Position numbers and translations under genes: made by a program. From the NCBI RefSeq assembly GCF_003569805.1, contig NZ_KZ984051.1:244760-308759 (forward strand): a stretch of 64,000 nt of DNA, written 5' to 3'. This DNA is from Microbacterium halotolerans (GTDB lineage Bacteria > Actinomycetota > Actinomycetes > Actinomycetales > Microbacteriaceae). The notes below the pieces were generated by a model. It searched no databases, was not told the origin of the DNA, and was given only the letters and a program-made list of their open reading frames with translations. This document shows, one piece after another, positions 1-7,711 of this stretch (its first letter is position 1; the number at the start of each line of letters is the position of its first letter).

Positions 1-662
1 ACGGCGGGGTCGACGACTCGGCCGTGCAGACCTTCGCGCTCGTCGAGGGCGAAGATCCGGATCAGCCGCAGACGCCGGAGCTCGCAATCGGCGCCGAGCG
101 GGTGGCAGCGGGAGAATCGGTGCGGGTGAGCGTGACGGGATTCCCCGCTGGTGCGGAGATCGACTTCGCCCTCGTCTCGCCCGACGGCGTCCAGACGCGG
201 GCTATGGTCGCCGCGGCCTTCGCGGCGAGCGCTCCGCTCGGGGTGCTGACCGCCGACGCGGACGGCGAGGCCACGGGTGGGCTGACCATCCCCGCCGGCA
301 CCTCGCCCGGCGCGTACGTGCTGCGGGCCGCGTCCGGTGATGTCAGCGCAGACGCGGCGATCGAGGTGGTCGCCGCCGATGACTCGGACGGCACAGGTGA
401 CGGTGACGGGACGGGTGGCGACGGCGGGACCGACGGCAGCGGAGGCGGATCGGGCGACGACGGCGGCGACGGTGCTGACGGAGACAGCACCGTCACGGAC
501 GGATCGGGCGACGGTTCCGGCACCGGGGCATCCGGAGACTCCCTCCCCGCAACGGGAAGCGCGATCGCCGTCGGGGCGCTCAGCCTTGCGGGCCTGGCGC
601 TGCTCGCGCTCGGCGCGTGGTTCGTCGCGCGACGGCGGCGGCTGGGCCAGCCTCGCGCATAG
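1..662 (+). CDS. LPXTG-anchored surface protein, C-terminal part
   Basis: The reading frame is open to the left edge, so the start and most of the protein are missing. The visible end has an Ig/CARDB-like beta-rich stretch, then a long low-complexity Gly/Asp/Ser/Thr linker, then a sortase motif LPATG encoded at 543-557. A hydrophobic segment of about 20 residues and a basic tail (ARRRR) follow. This is the classic cell-wall sorting signal, so the protein is probably exported and covalently attached to peptidoglycan. The linker is typical of wall-spanning regions. The ligand or enzymatic role cannot be told from this fragment. A large inverted repeat begins two bases after the stop codon. Confidence 0.85.
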   Translation, partial: GGVDDSAVQTFALVEGEDPDQPQTPELAIGAERVAAGESVRVSVTGFPAGAEIDFALVSPDGVQTRAMVAAAFAASAPLGVLTADADGEATGGLTIPAGTSPGAYVLRAASGDVSADAAIEVVAADDSDGTGDGDGTGGDGGTDGSGGGSGDDGGDGADGDSTVTDGSGDGSGTGASGDSLPATGSAIAVGALSLAGLALLALGAWFVARRRRLGQPRA

Positions 663-663
663 C

Positions 664-730
664 GCAGCAGATCGCGCGTTCCCGCACACGAGCATCCGGA
701 CTCCGTGTTGCGGAACGCGCGATCTGCTGC
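664..730. repeat. Inverted repeat with 19-bp perfect arms after the surface protein gene
   Basis: Arms lie at 664-682 and 712-730 and are perfect reverse complements (GCAGCAGATCGCGCGTTCC on the left). The 29-nt centre has a further imperfect match (CACACG/CGTGTTG). It follows the stop codon at 662 immediately, so it may act as a terminator-like hairpin, although no T-run follows. Its build resembles the other long palindromic elements in the window, but the sequence differs. Confidence 0.8.
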
Positions 731-757
731 CGAACGCGCGGGCGCTGGGCGGTGGTC

Positions 758-763
758 TAGCGT
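758..763 (+). promoter_or_regulatory. Leaderless -10 element for the 2-hydroxyacid dehydrogenase gene
   Basis: TAGCGT lies exactly six bases before the ATG at 770, so transcription would start at or near the start codon. The same TANNNT-N6-start layout is seen at 5199, 5756 and 5868. No convincing -35 hexamer is visible. Confidence 0.5.
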
Positions 764-769
764 GGAGAC

Positions 770-1705
770 ATGGCTGAGCACGTCGTCGTCACCGTCCCCA
801 CCGAGCACCTCGTCGCGGACGTGCGCCGCGAGCTGGATCCGAGCCTCGACGTCGACGTCGTGCTGTGGAACCCGGACGACGCACCGCCCGTGGAGCGTGC
901 CGACATGGTCGTGATGCCGTACATGGCGAAGCCCGACACGATGACGGAGCACCTCGCCGCACTCGCGCCGCGCCTGGTGCAGGGGCAGTCGATCGGGTAC
1001 GACGACGTGCACGAATACCTGCCGGACGGGCTGCCGTTCGCGAACGCGTCGAGCGTGCACGAGACGGCGACCGCCGAGCTGGCGATCGGTCTCATCCTGA
1101 TGGCGCAGCGCCAGCTCGCCGACTTCGTGCGCCAGCAGGACCGCGCGGAGTGGACCAAGTCGTGGTCGCGCGGCCTCGCCGACCGCCGCGTGCTGCTGCT
1201 CGGCTACGGCGGCGTGGGCAAGGCGATCGCCTCAAGGCTCGCGCCGTTCGAGGTCGAGGTCGTTCCCGTGGCATCCTCCGCCCGCGTCGAGGACGGAGTG
1301 CAGGTGCACGCGCTCGCCGAGCTGGGCGACCTCGCGCCCACCGCAGAGATCCTCGTCAACGCCCTGCCAGGGGGCGACGCGACCCGACACGTCATCGACG
1401 ACTCCGTGCTCAGCGCCCTCCCCGACGACGCGCTCGTGGTCAACGTCGGCCGCGGCACCAGCGTCGACACCGAGGCGCTCGTCGACCACGTGCATCGGGG
1501 CCGCATCCGGTCCGCCAGCGACGTCTTCGATCCGGAGCCGCTGCCGACCGGCCACCCGCTGTGGTCGCTGCCCGGCTCGATCGTCGCTCCGCACGCCGGC
1601 GGCATCAGCCGCGCCATGTTCACGCGCATCGCCCGGCTCGTCGCCGCACAGGCCGGGCGCCTCGCACGCGGCGAGGCGCCGGCCAACGTGGTGCTGGGCG
1701 GCTGA
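770..1705 (+). CDS. D-isomer-specific 2-hydroxyacid dehydrogenase
   Basis: The 311-residue protein has the two-domain fold order of the family. A Rossmann glycine motif GYGGVGKAIASRL sits near residue 145. Catalytic Arg is in VNVGRGT, the Glu region is in VFDPEPLP, and catalytic His is in PHAGG. It would interconvert a 2-oxoacid and a D-2-hydroxyacid with NAD(P)H in the cytosol. The substrate cannot be assigned; phosphoglycerate dehydrogenase is unlikely because no ACT or extra C-terminal domain is present. The gene stands alone between an inverted repeat and a convergent SDR gene. The start at 770 fits a leaderless mRNA, with only a weak GGAG very close to the ATG. Confidence 0.85.
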   Translation: MAEHVVVTVPTEHLVADVRRELDPSLDVDVVLWNPDDAPPVERADMVVMPYMAKPDTMTEHLAALAPRLVQGQSIGYDDVHEYLPDGLPFANASSVHETATAELAIGLILMAQRQLADFVRQQDRAEWTKSWSRGLADRRVLLLGYGGVGKAIASRLAPFEVEVVPVASSARVEDGVQVHALAELGDLAPTAEILVNALPGGDATRHVIDDSVLSALPDDALVVNVGRGTSVDTEALVDHVHRGRIRSASDVFDPEPLPTGHPLWSLPGSIVAPHAGGISRAMFTRIARLVAAQAGRLARGEAPANVVLGG

Positions 1706-1719
1706 CGAGTGCCTCGTCG

Positions 1720-2472
1720 TCACACCGCGGTGTAGCCGCCGTCGATCAGGTAGTACGAACCGGTGACGAACGAGGCGTCGTCGGAGAGCAGGAACCGGAT
1801 GACCGTGGCGATCTCCTCCGGGCGGCCGAGGCGACCGAGCGGGTGCTTGGCGACCAGACCCTGCTTCACCTCATCCGGAGCGCCGGCCAGCAGAGGGGTG
1901 TCGATGTAGCCGGGGCCGATCGCGTTGACGCGCAGACCCTGCGGGCCGTACTCCGCTGCGGCGTTCTTCGTCACGCCGACGACGGCGTGCTTCGTCGCCG
2001 TGTACGCGGCATTGCCGGGAGCGGCGACCGTGCCGTGGATCGACGCCATGTTCACAATCGCCGACTCCTCGGCACCCGCGGCGAGCATGGCGGGGATCTG
2101 GTGGCGCATGCCGTAGGCGACGCCGTTGAGGTTGATGCCGACGACCGTGTCCCAGCTGTCGAGGTCCATCTCGCCGACCGGTGCGCTGGCGCCCCCGATG
2201 CCGGCGTTGTTGACGGCGTAGTTGAGCTTGCCGTAGGTGTCGACCGCGAAGGCGACGGCCTTCTCACTGTCAGAGGCGACAGCGGTGTTCCCCTCGAACG
2301 CCGAAGCCTCACCGCCTGCCTCCCGGATCTCGTCGACCACGCGCTGTGCGGAGGCGAGCTTGATGTCGGTGACGACGACCTTCGCACCGTGCGAGGCGAG
2401 TTCCTTCGCCGTGGCCTCGCCGATGCCCGATCCTCCGCCGGTCACGAGTGCGACCCTGCCTTCGAATGCCAT
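1720..2472 (-). CDS. SDR-family oxidoreductase
   Basis: Classical short-chain dehydrogenase of 250 residues. The N-terminal cofactor motif is TGGGSGIGE, the structural motif NNAG lies near residue 90, the catalytic Ser is in NMASIHG, and the Tyr/Lys pair is in YTATKHA. It ends in the usual SYYLIDGGYTAV. The start was set at MAFEGRV because a GGAGG Shine-Dalgarno lies 8 bp upstream; the longer frame adds 21 unlikely residues. It is probably a cytosolic NAD(P)-dependent alcohol or polyol dehydrogenase. It is divergent from the purine permease gene, and a perfect palindrome lies in the shared upstream region. Confidence 0.85.
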   Translation of the reverse strand: MAFEGRVALVTGGGSGIGEATAKELASHGAKVVVTDIKLASAQRVVDEIREAGGEASAFEGNTAVASDSEKAVAFAVDTYGKLNYAVNNAGIGGASAPVGEMDLDSWDTVVGINLNGVAYGMRHQIPAMLAAGAEESAIVNMASIHGTVAAPGNAAYTATKHAVVGVTKNAAAEYGPQGLRVNAIGPGYIDTPLLAGAPDEVKQGLVAKHPLGRLGRPEEIATVIRFLLSDDASFVTGSYYLIDGGYTAV

Positions 2473-2503
2473 AATTGAACCTCCGGTTTCCCGCGTCTGA
2501 ACT

Positions 2504-2519
2504 TCATGCGAACGCATGA
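2504..2519. promoter_or_regulatory. Palindromic operator candidate upstream of the SDR gene
   Basis: TCATGCG-AA-CGCATGA has perfect 7-bp arms. It lies 32 bp upstream of the SDR start and about 97 bp upstream of the permease start, in a divergent intergenic region. It is a plausible dimeric repressor site. No regulator gene is adjacent, so the binding protein is unknown. Confidence 0.45.
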
Positions 2520-2615
2520 TTCTTCTTCTCCTCATGCTACGCCCGGCGCGGAGATCCGGCCTCTGTTCCGCGCATTCCTCTCGCGGTTCTCCCTCACCGA
2601 TGGAACGATGACCTC

Positions 2616-4052
2616 ATGACGACGACCTCAACGCGCCCGAACGCAATCGATCGCTTCTTCAGAATCTCGGAGCGCGGCTCCACGATCGGAACTGAGATCC
2701 GCGGCGGTCTCGTCACCTTCTTCGCGATGAGCTACATCATCGTGCTGAACCCGCTCATCATCGGCACCTCACCCGACAGCACGGGCGCCTTCCTCGGCGG
2801 CGGCGACGCCCCGAACCTCGGCATGATCGCCTCGGCGACGGCGCTCATCGCCGGCGTGATGTCCATCCTGATGGGCCTGCTCGCCAACTTTCCGCTGGCG
2901 ATGGCCGCGGGCCTCGGCATCAACGCGATCGTGGCGTACTCGATCGCCACGATGCCGGATGTGACCTGGGCGGATGCGATGGGCGTCATCGTGATCGAGG
3001 GAGTGCTCATCCTGATCCTGGTGCTCACCGGGTTCCGGACCGCGGTCTTCCGCGCGGTGCCGGCGCCGCTGAAGACCGCGATCGGCGTAGGCATCGGTCT
3101 GTTCATCACACTGATCGGGCTCACCAACGCCGGCTTCGTGGTCGGTGACGGCGGTACGATCCTCTCCCTGGGCGATCTCGGCACGTGGCCGATCCTGGTG
3201 TTCGTGTTCGGCCTGGTTCTCGCGATCGTGCTGCACGTGCGCAAGGTGCGCGGCGCCATCCTGATCTCGATCCTCGCGGCGACCGTGCTCGCGGTGATCC
3301 TCGAGAACACCATGCACATCGGGGGCCGCGGCGAGGACAACCCCGGCGGCTTCAACTCCCCGCCGACCTTCGACGGGGTGTTCGCGCTGCCCGACTTCTC
3401 GCTGCTCGGCCAGTTCGACATCGTCGGGGCCTTCGTGCACATCGGGCCGGTCGCGCTGATCCTGCTCGTGTTCACGGTGATGCTCGCCGACTTCTTCGAC
3501 ACGATGGGAACGATGGTCGCCATCGGCGGTGAGGCGAAGCTGCTCGACAAGAACGGCAACCCGCCGCGCACGAAGCAGATCCTGATCGTCGACTCGGTCG
3601 GCGCGATCGCCGGAGGCGCCGGTTCGGTGTCGTCGAACACCGCCTTCGTCGAGTCGACCGCCGGTGTCGCAGAAGGCGCGCGCACGGGCCTCGCCGCCAT
3701 CGTGACGGGCATCGCCTTCCTGCTGTCGACGCTGTTCGCCCCGCTCGTCGCGCTGGTGCCCTACGAGGCCGCGGCGCCAGCGCTGGTGCTGGTCGGGTTC
3801 CTGATGCTGACGCAGGTGTCGGGCATCGACTGGAAGTCGATCGACGTGTCGCTGCCCGCATTCCTCACGATCGCGATCATGCCGTTCACCTACTCGATCG
3901 CAGACGGCATCGGCGCGGGCTTCGTCGCGTACATCATCGTGAAGCTCGCCCGCGGCAGGGCGCGCGAGATCCACCCGCTGATGTGGGTGGTGGGCGCCCT
4001 CTTCGTGATCTACTTCACGATCGATCCGATCAGCGCCCTGCTCGGCGTCTGA
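2616..4052 (+). CDS. NCS2-family purine permease (AzgA/PbuG type)
   Basis: 478-residue polytopic membrane protein with 12 or more hydrophobic segments. The N-terminal block GGLVTFFAMSYIIVLNP, ADFFDTMGT and the NTAFVESTAGV region are typical of the hypoxanthine/guanine/adenine branch of nucleobase:cation symporters (COG2252). It would import purine bases across the cytoplasmic membrane. The apt gene nearby on the other strand supports a purine salvage role. The length matches the family. The start follows only a weak Shine-Dalgarno (GGAACGATGACCTC). Confidence 0.9.
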   Translation: MTTTSTRPNAIDRFFRISERGSTIGTEIRGGLVTFFAMSYIIVLNPLIIGTSPDSTGAFLGGGDAPNLGMIASATALIAGVMSILMGLLANFPLAMAAGLGINAIVAYSIATMPDVTWADAMGVIVIEGVLILILVLTGFRTAVFRAVPAPLKTAIGVGIGLFITLIGLTNAGFVVGDGGTILSLGDLGTWPILVFVFGLVLAIVLHVRKVRGAILISILAATVLAVILENTMHIGGRGEDNPGGFNSPPTFDGVFALPDFSLLGQFDIVGAFVHIGPVALILLVFTVMLADFFDTMGTMVAIGGEAKLLDKNGNPPRTKQILIVDSVGAIAGGAGSVSSNTAFVESTAGVAEGARTGLAAIVTGIAFLLSTLFAPLVALVPYEAAAPALVLVGFLMLTQVSGIDWKSIDVSLPAFLTIAIMPFTYSIADGIGAGFVAYIIVKLARGRAREIHPLMWVVGALFVIYFTIDPISALLGV

Positions 4053-4067
4053 TGCAGGCTCTTTTCT

Positions 4068-5192
4068 TCAAGCCTCCGGTTTGAAGGGCTGCGCCGGATG
4101 CGCGGGGCGCGAGTCAGGTGTGAGACCGGATGGCTTGTCGGTGCGGGCGGGCTCGGCACGTGAGTCGACGGGGCGGGCACCGGAGACCAGGCCGGGCAGG
4201 CCGCCGCGGCCCGGCGTCGCGATCAGCGCGATCACCACGGCGAGCACGAACAGAGCGTCGAAGCCCGGCGCGAACGCCATCACGAGCTGCCACCCGCCGA
4301 CTCCTCCCAGATAGCGCAGCAGGTTGCGCACGACCGCGGGGCGCGCTCCGCCCTGCCACCGGATGGCGATGGCAGCATCGCCGATGGTGCGGCCGGTGAT
4401 CAGGGTGATCAGACCGAACAGGACCAGCGGAACCGCCGTGAAGGCGATATCTGCCAACCTCGACCCACCGTCGAGGTCACGGCCCAGCACGAAGAGCAGG
4501 AAGCCGTTCACTGCGACACCGGCGACAGTGCCGACCAGCCAGTACGCAAGCGCATCGCACAGCATGCCGAGCATCCGGCGCCAGAACGTCACAGGGCGCG
4601 CCGTCGGCGGCTCGTACGCCGCGTCTCGGCGCGCCAAGATCGGTCTCAGCGCGAGCGAGAGCACACCACCGGCGAGTGCTCCTGCCGTGTTCGCGATCAG
4701 GTCGTCGACGTCGAAGAGCCGGTACCCGCACGAGTAGATGCCCCACACACCGGTGTACTGCGTGCATTCGATGAGGAACGAGATCGCCAGCCCGGCGGCC
4801 GTCGTGACGACGATCCCGCGACGCCACACCATCCGGAGGAAGAAGCCCAGCGGGACGAACAGCGCCACGTTGAGCACGAACTGCATCACCGCGGGGTTGC
4901 GCGCGATCGCGCCGAGCGATCCGACCGGGTAGCTCAGGATGTCGTCGACGAACTGGAACGGCGTCGTCTGCGCGCTGACGCATCTGATCGCCTCGGGGCT
5001 CGGCAGCGGGAGGAGCGTGTAGGTCCACAGCGCGAGCCCGTAGATCAGGAAGCCCACCCAGACGAGGATCTGCACGAGCGACAGCCGCCCCGTGCGGCGG
5101 TACTGCACTGCGACGAACGGGATGAACAGGACGGCGGCCAGCCCGACACCGAGCATGATCGCGACGACGGCTGGATAGACCTGCGAGCTCAC
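4068..5192 (-). CDS. VanZ-like and RDD-domain fusion membrane protein
   Basis: 374 residues. The N-terminal half has VanZ-like helices with the short motifs LLPLPSPEA and FLIECTQY. The C-terminal half, from about residue 205, is an RDD domain (RMLGMLCDALAYWLVG, GRTIGDAAIAIRW) with three more membrane segments, followed by a Pro/Arg-rich tail. This fusion is common in actinobacteria but its biochemical role is not established; VanZ proteins are linked to glycopeptide tolerance in some species only. The GTG start at 5192 is preceded by TAGCGT at exactly six bases, suggesting a leaderless mRNA. It converges on the purine permease gene. Confidence 0.8.
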   Translation of the reverse strand: MSSQVYPAVVAIMLGVGLAAVLFIPFVAVQYRRTGRLSLVQILVWVGFLIYGLALWTYTLLPLPSPEAIRCVSAQTTPFQFVDDILSYPVGSLGAIARNPAVMQFVLNVALFVPLGFFLRMVWRRGIVVTTAAGLAISFLIECTQYTGVWGIYSCGYRLFDVDDLIANTAGALAGGVLSLALRPILARRDAAYEPPTARPVTFWRRMLGMLCDALAYWLVGTVAGVAVNGFLLFVLGRDLDGGSRLADIAFTAVPLVLFGLITLITGRTIGDAAIAIRWQGGARPAVVRNLLRYLGGVGGWQLVMAFAPGFDALFVLAVVIALIATPGRGGLPGLVSGARPVDSRAEPARTDKPSGLTPDSRPAHPAQPFKPEA

Positions 5193-5198
5193 GGCACC

Positions 5199-5204
5199 AC
5201 GCTA
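5199..5204 (-). promoter_or_regulatory. Leaderless -10 element for the VanZ/RDD gene
   Basis: On the minus strand TAGCGT is followed by six bases and then the GTG start at 5192. The hexamer is identical to the one before the gene at 770. Confidence 0.5.
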
Positions 5205-5221
5205 CCCGGGCCCCGCTGAGT

Positions 5222-5749
5222 TCAGAATGCGGGCGCTGTGAACACCGTGCGCACGTCGCCGGCGTGCTCGCGGCCGCTGAGGCCGGTGAGCTCGAGGATG
5301 ACGCCGGTTCCTGCCACGACGGCGCCGAGATCGCTCACCAGCTGCTGCGCCGCGGCGAGGGTGCCGCCCGTGGCGAGCACGTCGTCGAGCAGGAGCACGC
5401 GCTCTCCGGGCTTCAGGACGTCAGGGCCCTCGATCGTGGCCGTGCCGTATTCGAGGGAGTACGACACCGCGGCGGCGGGACGCGGGAGCTTGCCGGCTTT
5501 GCGGATCGGCAGCATGCCGACGCCTGTCTGCGCCGCGATGTATCCGGCGATCAGGAAGCCGCGCGCCTCGATGCCCGCGACGATGTCGAACGACCCGCGG
5601 AACGGTTCGACGATCGCGTCGCACACGGCGCGCATGGCTCCGCCGTCAGCGATCAGCGGCGAGATGTCGCGGAACAGCACCCCCGCCTCCGGGTAGTCCG
5701 GGATCTGGGCGATCAGCGATTCGGCACGTTCCAGCGCGGCGTTCGTCAC
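5222..5749 (-). CDS. apt: Adenine phosphoribosyltransferase
   Basis: 175 residues, the usual family length. The PRPP-binding loop VLLLDDVLATGGTLAA lies near residues 115-130. EARGFLIAG and the early PDYPEAGVLFRDISPL block are characteristic of Apt. It converts adenine plus PRPP to AMP in the cytosol for purine salvage and complements the purine permease nearby. The GTG start at 5749 is preceded by TAATCT at six bases, the leaderless layout. The gene lies just upstream of the VanZ/RDD gene on the same strand, with a 29-bp gap. Confidence 0.95.
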   Translation of the reverse strand: MTNAALERAESLIAQIPDYPEAGVLFRDISPLIADGGAMRAVCDAIVEPFRGSFDIVAGIEARGFLIAGYIAAQTGVGMLPIRKAGKLPRPAAAVSYSLEYGTATIEGPDVLKPGERVLLLDDVLATGGTLAAAQQLVSDLGAVVAGTGVILELTGLSGREHAGDVRTVFTAPAF

Positions 5750-5755
5750 CCCGCC

Positions 5756-5761
5756 AGATTA
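5756..5761 (-). promoter_or_regulatory. Leaderless -10 element for apt
   Basis: TAATCT on the minus strand, six bases (GGCGGG) before the GTG start at 5749. A palindromic repeat element begins about 16 bp further upstream, so the -35 region would lie inside or next to it. Confidence 0.5.
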
Positions 5762-5776
5762 CCCTCCGCGCCCGCT

Positions 5777-5850
5777 GCCGAGATGCGCACTTCTCGTCGA
5801 GATGCGCCGCTTCGGACGCCGATCCGTCGAATAAGTGCGCATCTCGCGAG
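5777..5850. repeat. Palindromic element, copy 1 (inverted orientation)
   Basis: Outer arms CGAGATGCGCACTT (5779-5792) and AAGTGCGCATCTCG (5833-5846) are perfect complements. The reverse complement of the whole element aligns with the copies at 7622-7697 and 55939-56018, including the inner block GATCGGCGTC. It lies between two divergent genes, apt and the unknown gene at 5880. Confidence 0.8.
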
Positions 5851-5867
5851 CCGGTTCGCGCGGGCTC

Positions 5868-5873
5868 TAAGCT
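5868..5873 (+). promoter_or_regulatory. Leaderless -10 element for the gene at 5880
   Basis: TAAGCT is followed by GAGGGC and the ATG at 5880. The six-base spacer could also serve as a short GAGGG ribosome contact, but it would be too close to the start for a standard site. Confidence 0.45.
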
Positions 5874-5879
5874 GAGGGC

Positions 5880-6464
5880 ATGAGACTGACCGCCATCGCC
5901 GACGAGACGCACTGGGTGCCCGTCACGGGCTCCATGGGGTTCGCTGGACGCAGGCACCGCAAGGCGGCCATCCGGATGCTGATGACCCAGACGCGCAGAC
6001 AGCTCGGGCTCGAGGGGAAAGCGGGGAAGTTCGGAGCGTGGCTGCTCAGCCAGGCCGCGCCCGCCCTGCTGAAGAAGGCCGACGGCCGGATGCTCGCATG
6101 GGTGTGGCGCGACGACGCGGAGCTGCTCGTGGCGATCGCGCAGACACAGGAGATGACGCCGAACCTGCGCGCGGCTCGTGCCATGGCACCGATGGAGTAC
6201 GACGACACCGAGGACTTCCATAGTCCGTTCCTCGGAACGGGCGAGAAGCTGGTGCTCGATCTGCCGAGCGACCGCAACCAGCCGCCGACGGCGACCTACA
6301 CCTGGGACACGGGCACGCACCTGATCACGCTGAGCGCGATGTGCTCCGACCGCGAGCGGTTCGGCACGGTGCTCGCACCCCTCGACGATCTGGCTCGCAC
6401 CATCCGGATCGCGGGGGACGAGACCGTCGGCGAGTCGAACACGCTGCGCATCGACCCCGCCTGA
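5880..6464 (+). CDS. Uncharacterised 194-residue protein
   Basis: The product is not recognised. It has no signal peptide and no clear membrane helix. The first 65 residues are basic and include RRHRKAAIRML and RRQLGLEGKAGK. The second half looks like a small alpha/beta domain with YTWDTGTHLITLSAMCSDRERF. Codon use matches the neighbours and the frame is uninterrupted, so it is probably a real gene. It is flanked on both sides by palindromic elements. The start at 5880 is supported by the leaderless -10 layout. Confidence 0.6.
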   Translation: MRLTAIADETHWVPVTGSMGFAGRRHRKAAIRMLMTQTRRQLGLEGKAGKFGAWLLSQAAPALLKKADGRMLAWVWRDDAELLVAIAQTQEMTPNLRAARAMAPMEYDDTEDFHSPFLGTGEKLVLDLPSDRNQPPTATYTWDTGTHLITLSAMCSDRERFGTVLAPLDDLARTIRIAGDETVGESNTLRIDPA

Positions 6465-6505
6465 CGCCAGCGCCGCGCGCCCTGTTCGCGAAGTGCCCCG
6501 TTGTC

Positions 6506-6558
6506 GCCGAGATGCGCCGTTCTCGCCGTCGTTTCGGACGACAACGGCGCATCTCGGC
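6506..6558. repeat. Related palindromic element, variant copy
   Basis: Perfect 16-bp arms, GCCGAGATGCGCCGTT at 6506-6521 and its complement at 6543-6558. The centre also pairs in part. It shares the GAGATGCGC core with the three 75-bp elements but has a different interior. It lies between convergent genes ending at 6464 and 6566, where it could act as a bidirectional terminator. Confidence 0.75.
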
Positions 6559-6565
6559 GAACGGA

Positions 6566-7588
6566 CTACGGCACGGTGACGAGAACCTTCACCTGTTCCG
6601 GATCGTCCGAGGCGCGGAACGCGTCGCCCGTCTGCGCAAGCGGGAAGGTCGCCGTGACCAGCTCGTCGATCGCGAATGTCTTGCGGCGCAGCAGGGCGAT
6701 GGCGTGGTCGACGTCCTCGCGCACGTACATCAGGTTGCCGATCAGCTCGATCTCATGGTCCTGGATGAGGTCGAGCGGCACGAGCGTTCCGCCGGCCGGA
6801 ACGCCCACGATCATCAGCCTGCCGCCCTTGTAGAGCAGGTCGATGCCGAGCGCCACCGTCGACTCGCGCGAGACGCCGTCGAACACCACGTGCGCGTCGC
6901 CGCCCAGCGCGGCCTTCGCGTCGGCGGCCGCCGTCGGCGATGTCGGATCGAATGTGCCCGTCGCCCCGAGCCGCTCCGCGCGCTCGCGCTTGCTCGCGAC
7001 CAGGTCGGCCACCACAACGGCCTCGGCGCCCGCGTCCTTCGCCGCGATGGCGAGGAACAGCCCGATCGGGCCCGCACCGAACACGACGACGCGGCGGCCG
7101 GCCAGATCGCCGGCGCGACGCACGGCGTGCACCGGCGTCGCGAGCGGCTCGATGAGCGCGGCCCAGGCGTCGTCGAGGTCGTCCGGCAGCTCGATCACGC
7201 GGTCTGCGCCGATTACGAACTCATCGGCCAGGCCGCCGGGCGTCTGGCACCCGAACACGTCGAGCGTCGCGCAGATGTTGTAGCGCCCCTCGCGGCACGG
7301 TTCGCACTCACCGCACGCGAGGTTCGGCTCGATCACGACCCGCTTGCCGATGACATCCGGATCGACTCCCTCGCCTGCACCGGCGACGACGCCCACGATC
7401 TCGTGGCCCGGCCGGAACGGAAGGTCGATGAACGGATGGCGGCCGTGGGCCGCGTGCACGTCGGAGCCGCAGATGCCGACGACCGTGCTGCGAACCAGCA
7501 CCTCGCCCGCCGCGGGCACCGGCGCAGGAACCGTCTCGACCGAGACCTCGTCGATGCCCTCGACAAGGATTCTCCTGATCTCCTTCAT
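6566..7588 (-). CDS. Zinc-dependent alcohol/polyol dehydrogenase (MDR family)
   Basis: 340 residues. Catalytic zinc ligands lie in GICGSD and PGHE. The structural zinc loop is CGECEPCREGRYNIC near residues 90-105, and the NAD site is VVFGAGPIGLF. This resembles sorbitol, xylitol and threonine-type dehydrogenases, so it probably oxidises a sugar alcohol to a ketose in the cytosol. A GGGAG Shine-Dalgarno precedes the ATG by 7 bp. It is the last gene of the minus-strand pentitol unit, separated from the SDR upstream by a palindromic element of about 75 bp. Confidence 0.85.
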   Translation of the reverse strand: MKEIRRILVEGIDEVSVETVPAPVPAAGEVLVRSTVVGICGSDVHAAHGRHPFIDLPFRPGHEIVGVVAGAGEGVDPDVIGKRVVIEPNLACGECEPCREGRYNICATLDVFGCQTPGGLADEFVIGADRVIELPDDLDDAWAALIEPLATPVHAVRRAGDLAGRRVVVFGAGPIGLFLAIAAKDAGAEAVVVADLVASKRERAERLGATGTFDPTSPTAAADAKAALGGDAHVVFDGVSRESTVALGIDLLYKGGRLMIVGVPAGGTLVPLDLIQDHEIELIGNLMYVREDVDHAIALLRRKTFAIDELVTATFPLAQTGDAFRASDDPEQVKVLVTVP

Positions 7589-7621
7589 GATGTTCTCCCT
7601 GGTGATTCTGGTGCGACAACC

Positions 7622-7697
7622 GCTCGCGAGATGCGCACTTTTCGTTCAGATCGGCGTCAAAACTGGCGCATTTCGACGAAATGTGCGCATCTCGGCA
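7622..7697. repeat. Palindromic element, copy 2
   Basis: Arms CGAGATGCGCAC (7627-7638) and GTGCGCATCTCG (7683-7694) flank an interior containing CAGATCGGCGTCAA and TTTCGACGAAA. Almost the same sequence is found at 55939-56018. The element sits between the SDR stop and the dehydrogenase start and may affect expression of the downstream gene. Confidence 0.85.
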
Positions 7698-7711
7698 GCT
7701 GGGCGCGGGGC

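Noticed and set aside
2732-3974. Long minus-strand frames opposite the purine permease
   Set aside because: The plus-strand frame has clear membrane helices and family motifs; the antisense frames do not.
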